Assembly (NCBI GenBank): GCA_013399855.1
Contig: VXAY01002459.1
Coordinates: forward strand, 773,177-837,176
From: Oxyruncus cristatus
Taxonomy: Eukaryota; Chordata; Aves; Passeriformes; Cotingidae
Direction of reading: 5' to 3'
Length of the DNA: 64,000 nucleotides
The position numbers were made by a program, and so were the translations under genes. Positions within the stretch are counted from its first letter, which is position 1. Each line of letters begins with the position of its first letter. A model generated the notes under the pieces. The model was not told where the DNA came from. It did no database searches and was given only the letters and a program-made list of their open reading frames with translations. Shown piece after piece: positions 61,401 to 64,000 of the stretch.

Positions 61401-64000
61401 TGATTAATTTCTCTACAGAGGCAAAAGTCCTTAAAAGTACTTTTCAATGCGTGTTTCAGGGACTATGACTTGCAACATTTGTGAGTGTTACCCAGCTAAT
61501 AGCAGTCCAAAGATATCCCAGCATTTCCAAGTTGGTAATGCTCAGCTTTACTGCATAGAACATCACTCTTACAAACATCCCAAACAGCTGTTAAGCCATC
61601 AGTCTTTGCAAAAGAGTGACTGCTTTTAATCCTGCTTCTGCACACAATATTTCTAGGGTGGTTACTTAGAATCAGGTGTCAGTGTGCAGTTCCTTATCCA
61701 ATATCTAAAGTTTTGTTCATACTTGATAGGAATAGGTTTAAGAACACTGAAACAGATGTTTTAAGAGGGAGAGCATCTAAACTACTGACATTATATATAG
61801 CAATGTTCTGAAATGAATAAAGATGAAAAGAGTCTCATGCTTTTTCATCAACTGCACGAGCCCAAAGGCTTGGGCTGCTGCTGGTATGAAAGCCAGTTGT
61901 AGTTAACATATTCTCATTTTAGCCCAGTCAATGTACAACTTTTGGATATGTCTTATCAAGACCATTAGACTTTATAGATATGAAGTTCTGTGAATATATA
62001 ACTATGTAGCAGCTAAAAAAATGATTGACAAGAATCAAAAAGAAAAAAGCAAGATATTCCATTCAATTTCTAAAGTCTTGTATTGTCTGGGTCTGCTATG
62101 CTGGTGCTTTCTAGATTGAAAAACTGGCTTAATAAACACTTAAAGTAAAAGTGTTAACAAGAAAAGAATGCTAACCCATGATATATTTGGTAAAGGCTTT
62201 TCTATATTTGTTTCCTCTTCCTTCCCCATCATTAGTTCATCAAGTTATGAACAGTTATGAAAGCACACACACTGTAAAAGAGTTGTGTTTAAGATCTCTT
62301 AATATTGATGTAATTTGGTGACAGTATCCCAGCTCTAGAGGTGGACTGTGGAATCAGTGTTGTACAATGTGGCAAACAAAAGGGTACATGTGAACTTTAT
62401 AAACCTTTTGCTATACAAGCAAAGCACTCGAAACTTCTGCATGAGATTCCCTTCTCTAAAGTGGTGCGAATGGACTTTTGGTCAGGGTTCCTCCCTGAAG
62501 TTATCCATCCTCCTAAGGCTGCAACTGAAAGGCAGCATACTTGGGCACAGCACGCTCTAGTACTTGTTTGTCCTCTGAACCCAAAGGAAATTAAGTGGTA
62601 AATTAGGAAACGTGGAAAAGGAATGGAAATCCATCCATAAATTGTGTAGTCAGAGCTGCTAATCCTGAGAGCTCTGGGTTTTTTACCTGAGGCATGTGGA
62701 GCTCAACTATTCCTGCAGACACAGAAAGCACTTCAATTTATGTTTGTTTTTTCTACCAGACTTTGGCTAGAAGCACTTTCATCCTTCAGAATACATCTTG
62801 CAGTAGGAGGACTTTGTTGTTGGTTTTGGTGCTTTTTGTATTGCAGTAACCCTTTGATGTGTTTAATTTTGCAACTGGGTTATCCAGTCCAATGCTCGTG
62901 CCCCCAGATCAAATGTAAAATAATGCCATTCATGTCAGCTTGATTTCTTTCAACAAATGTGTGTGTGCATGCCTACAGCAGCTGGCTCAAACACTAAACT
63001 CAAGCCACACCATTTTTCTGAATGCCTTGATTTTTTTTCTCTAATGCAGGAACAGTTAAATAAATACCAGTGTTTTTAAGCTTAGCTGTGCGTTTTGCAA
63101 AATTTTCATTAAACATTAGGTTTAGCTTAATTCTATAAAGAATGTTCAGACATACTGGATCTAAGGAATGGGGATCTTTTATGAAGTGCCTGGCTAGAAC
63201 ACAAGACTACTTGTTTTAGCTTAGAAACAGCAAAATGAAAATGCAGCATTAACTGAATTTGCTGCTTTACAACCAATTAATGAAAATCCTTCCTTTTCCT
63301 TTAAGTCTGGGTTAAAAGTGTGCGTATGAGATATCAGAGTGAAATTTGAGTTAGTTTCCCTCAACTTAGTGAAAATCTGCAATGCACTGATTTTACTCAT
63401 AGAGGATTGAAGCTTAATTTCCCTTTACATCTCTAAGTTTTAAAAGTCATTAGTTATTAATGGGGAAATTCTGTAATGAATTAATTATTTCAGTATTAAG
63501 TTGTTCCACACCAAAATTTGCAAGTGCCTTTTCAGTTGAGTACACTTTTTGAGCAGCTTGATTTTGTATATCTCTGTTCTTTTTCTTTTTTTTTTGGTGA
63601 TATAAAAACTGCATTTGCCCTTTTTGATCCTGTTTCTTTTTGAGAATATTCTCTATGGCCCAATTGAATTCTCAGCATCCTCTCTCTTCAGAAGAATATG
63701 TCAGGTCTCAAGTGTCCAGTAGTTCTTTTTATCTGATGCGGGCTCTTTAAAACCCACGAGCATGTCTAAGACATCAGATTCGTTTCTAAATGCTGCCATT
63801 CATCTGCTCAGTTTAGTGCATTCTCAGTCGGGAGTTGCTGTATTGGCTAAAGGCTATGCCACACTGCAGCTTAGAAAATGAGAAAAGAAAGGCAGCCAGG
63901 CTCAGGCTAACTATACCATTACCTTTCCTTCAGCCTGCAATACATCAACAGACCTAATCACGTGGTTTGTTCTTTGGGTTTGTTGGTTTGGTTTGTGGGT
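55417..64000. other. Gene-free unique AT-rich sequence
   Basis: No interspersed repeat or gene is recognised to the right edge. A donor-like GTG|GTAAGTGAGG near 55758 follows a strong acceptor by only 14 nt. An acceptor at about 59064 leads to a donor at about 59150, but all frames between are closed. Frames of 60-94 codons at 58318, 60198, 61447 and 62341 have no recognisable domain. The last 340 bases keep more CpG than their surroundings. The final 40 bases are a T/G-rich run of GGTTT-like units cut by the window edge. Confidence 0.55.

Noticed and set aside
1..64000. CRISPR arrays, operons, toxin-antitoxin or phage-defence systems
   Set aside because: No regularly spaced repeats, no closely packed genes and no prokaryotic coding density are present. 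The window is vertebrate DNA.

Overview
The window is vertebrate nuclear DNA and most likely comes from a bird. It is AT-rich and poor in CpG, and it has no dense coding. Its recognisable repeats are 5'-truncated CR1 retroposons with the avian-type ATTCTATG-like 3' end, plus two copies of one endogenous-retrovirus LTR. No prokaryotic signals are present: no operons, no ribosome-binding sites and no long ORFs. The longest open frame is 169 codons. I cannot name the species, the chromosome or a host gene from the sequence alone.

No gene is confirmed. The sequence reads as intergenic DNA or as the interior of a very large intron. From left to right: 1-4957 is unique AT-rich sequence with a one-N assembly join at 3959; CR1 copies lie at about 4958-5195, 12153-12460, 17379-17800 and 20400-20856; unique sequence follows to a short CR1 at 25491-25780; 25.8-32.9 kb is unique sequence holding the longest ORF and the best single exon candidate (29271-29435); a repeat cluster at 32.9-35.8 kb holds an LTR, a 0.7-kb CR1 and a CR1 scrap; 35.8-44.4 kb is unique; a second long CR1 lies at 44371-45003; a 70-N gap lies at 46865-46934; CR1 pieces lie at 48183-48366 and 49256-49755; a second copy of the same LTR lies at 54828-55416; and 55.4-64 kb is unique sequence.

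The coding traces that can be assigned to a family belong to the CR1 elements. They are pieces of the C-terminal end of the CR1 ORF2 reverse-transcriptase polyprotein, broken by stops and frameshifts. Several stretches have a good splice acceptor, an open frame and a good donor. I list them as unproven exon candidates, because 64 kb of AT-rich DNA is expected to give such matches by chance.

I did not find a previously undescribed biological system. The items most worth a second look are the probable false duplication at the single N, a perfect 14-bp fold-back hairpin at 12522-12554, a second fold-back hairpin at 37509-37536, a 15-bp inverted repeat around a 101-bp spacer at 42647-42777, the two solo-type LTRs, and the small set of exon or microexon candidates.
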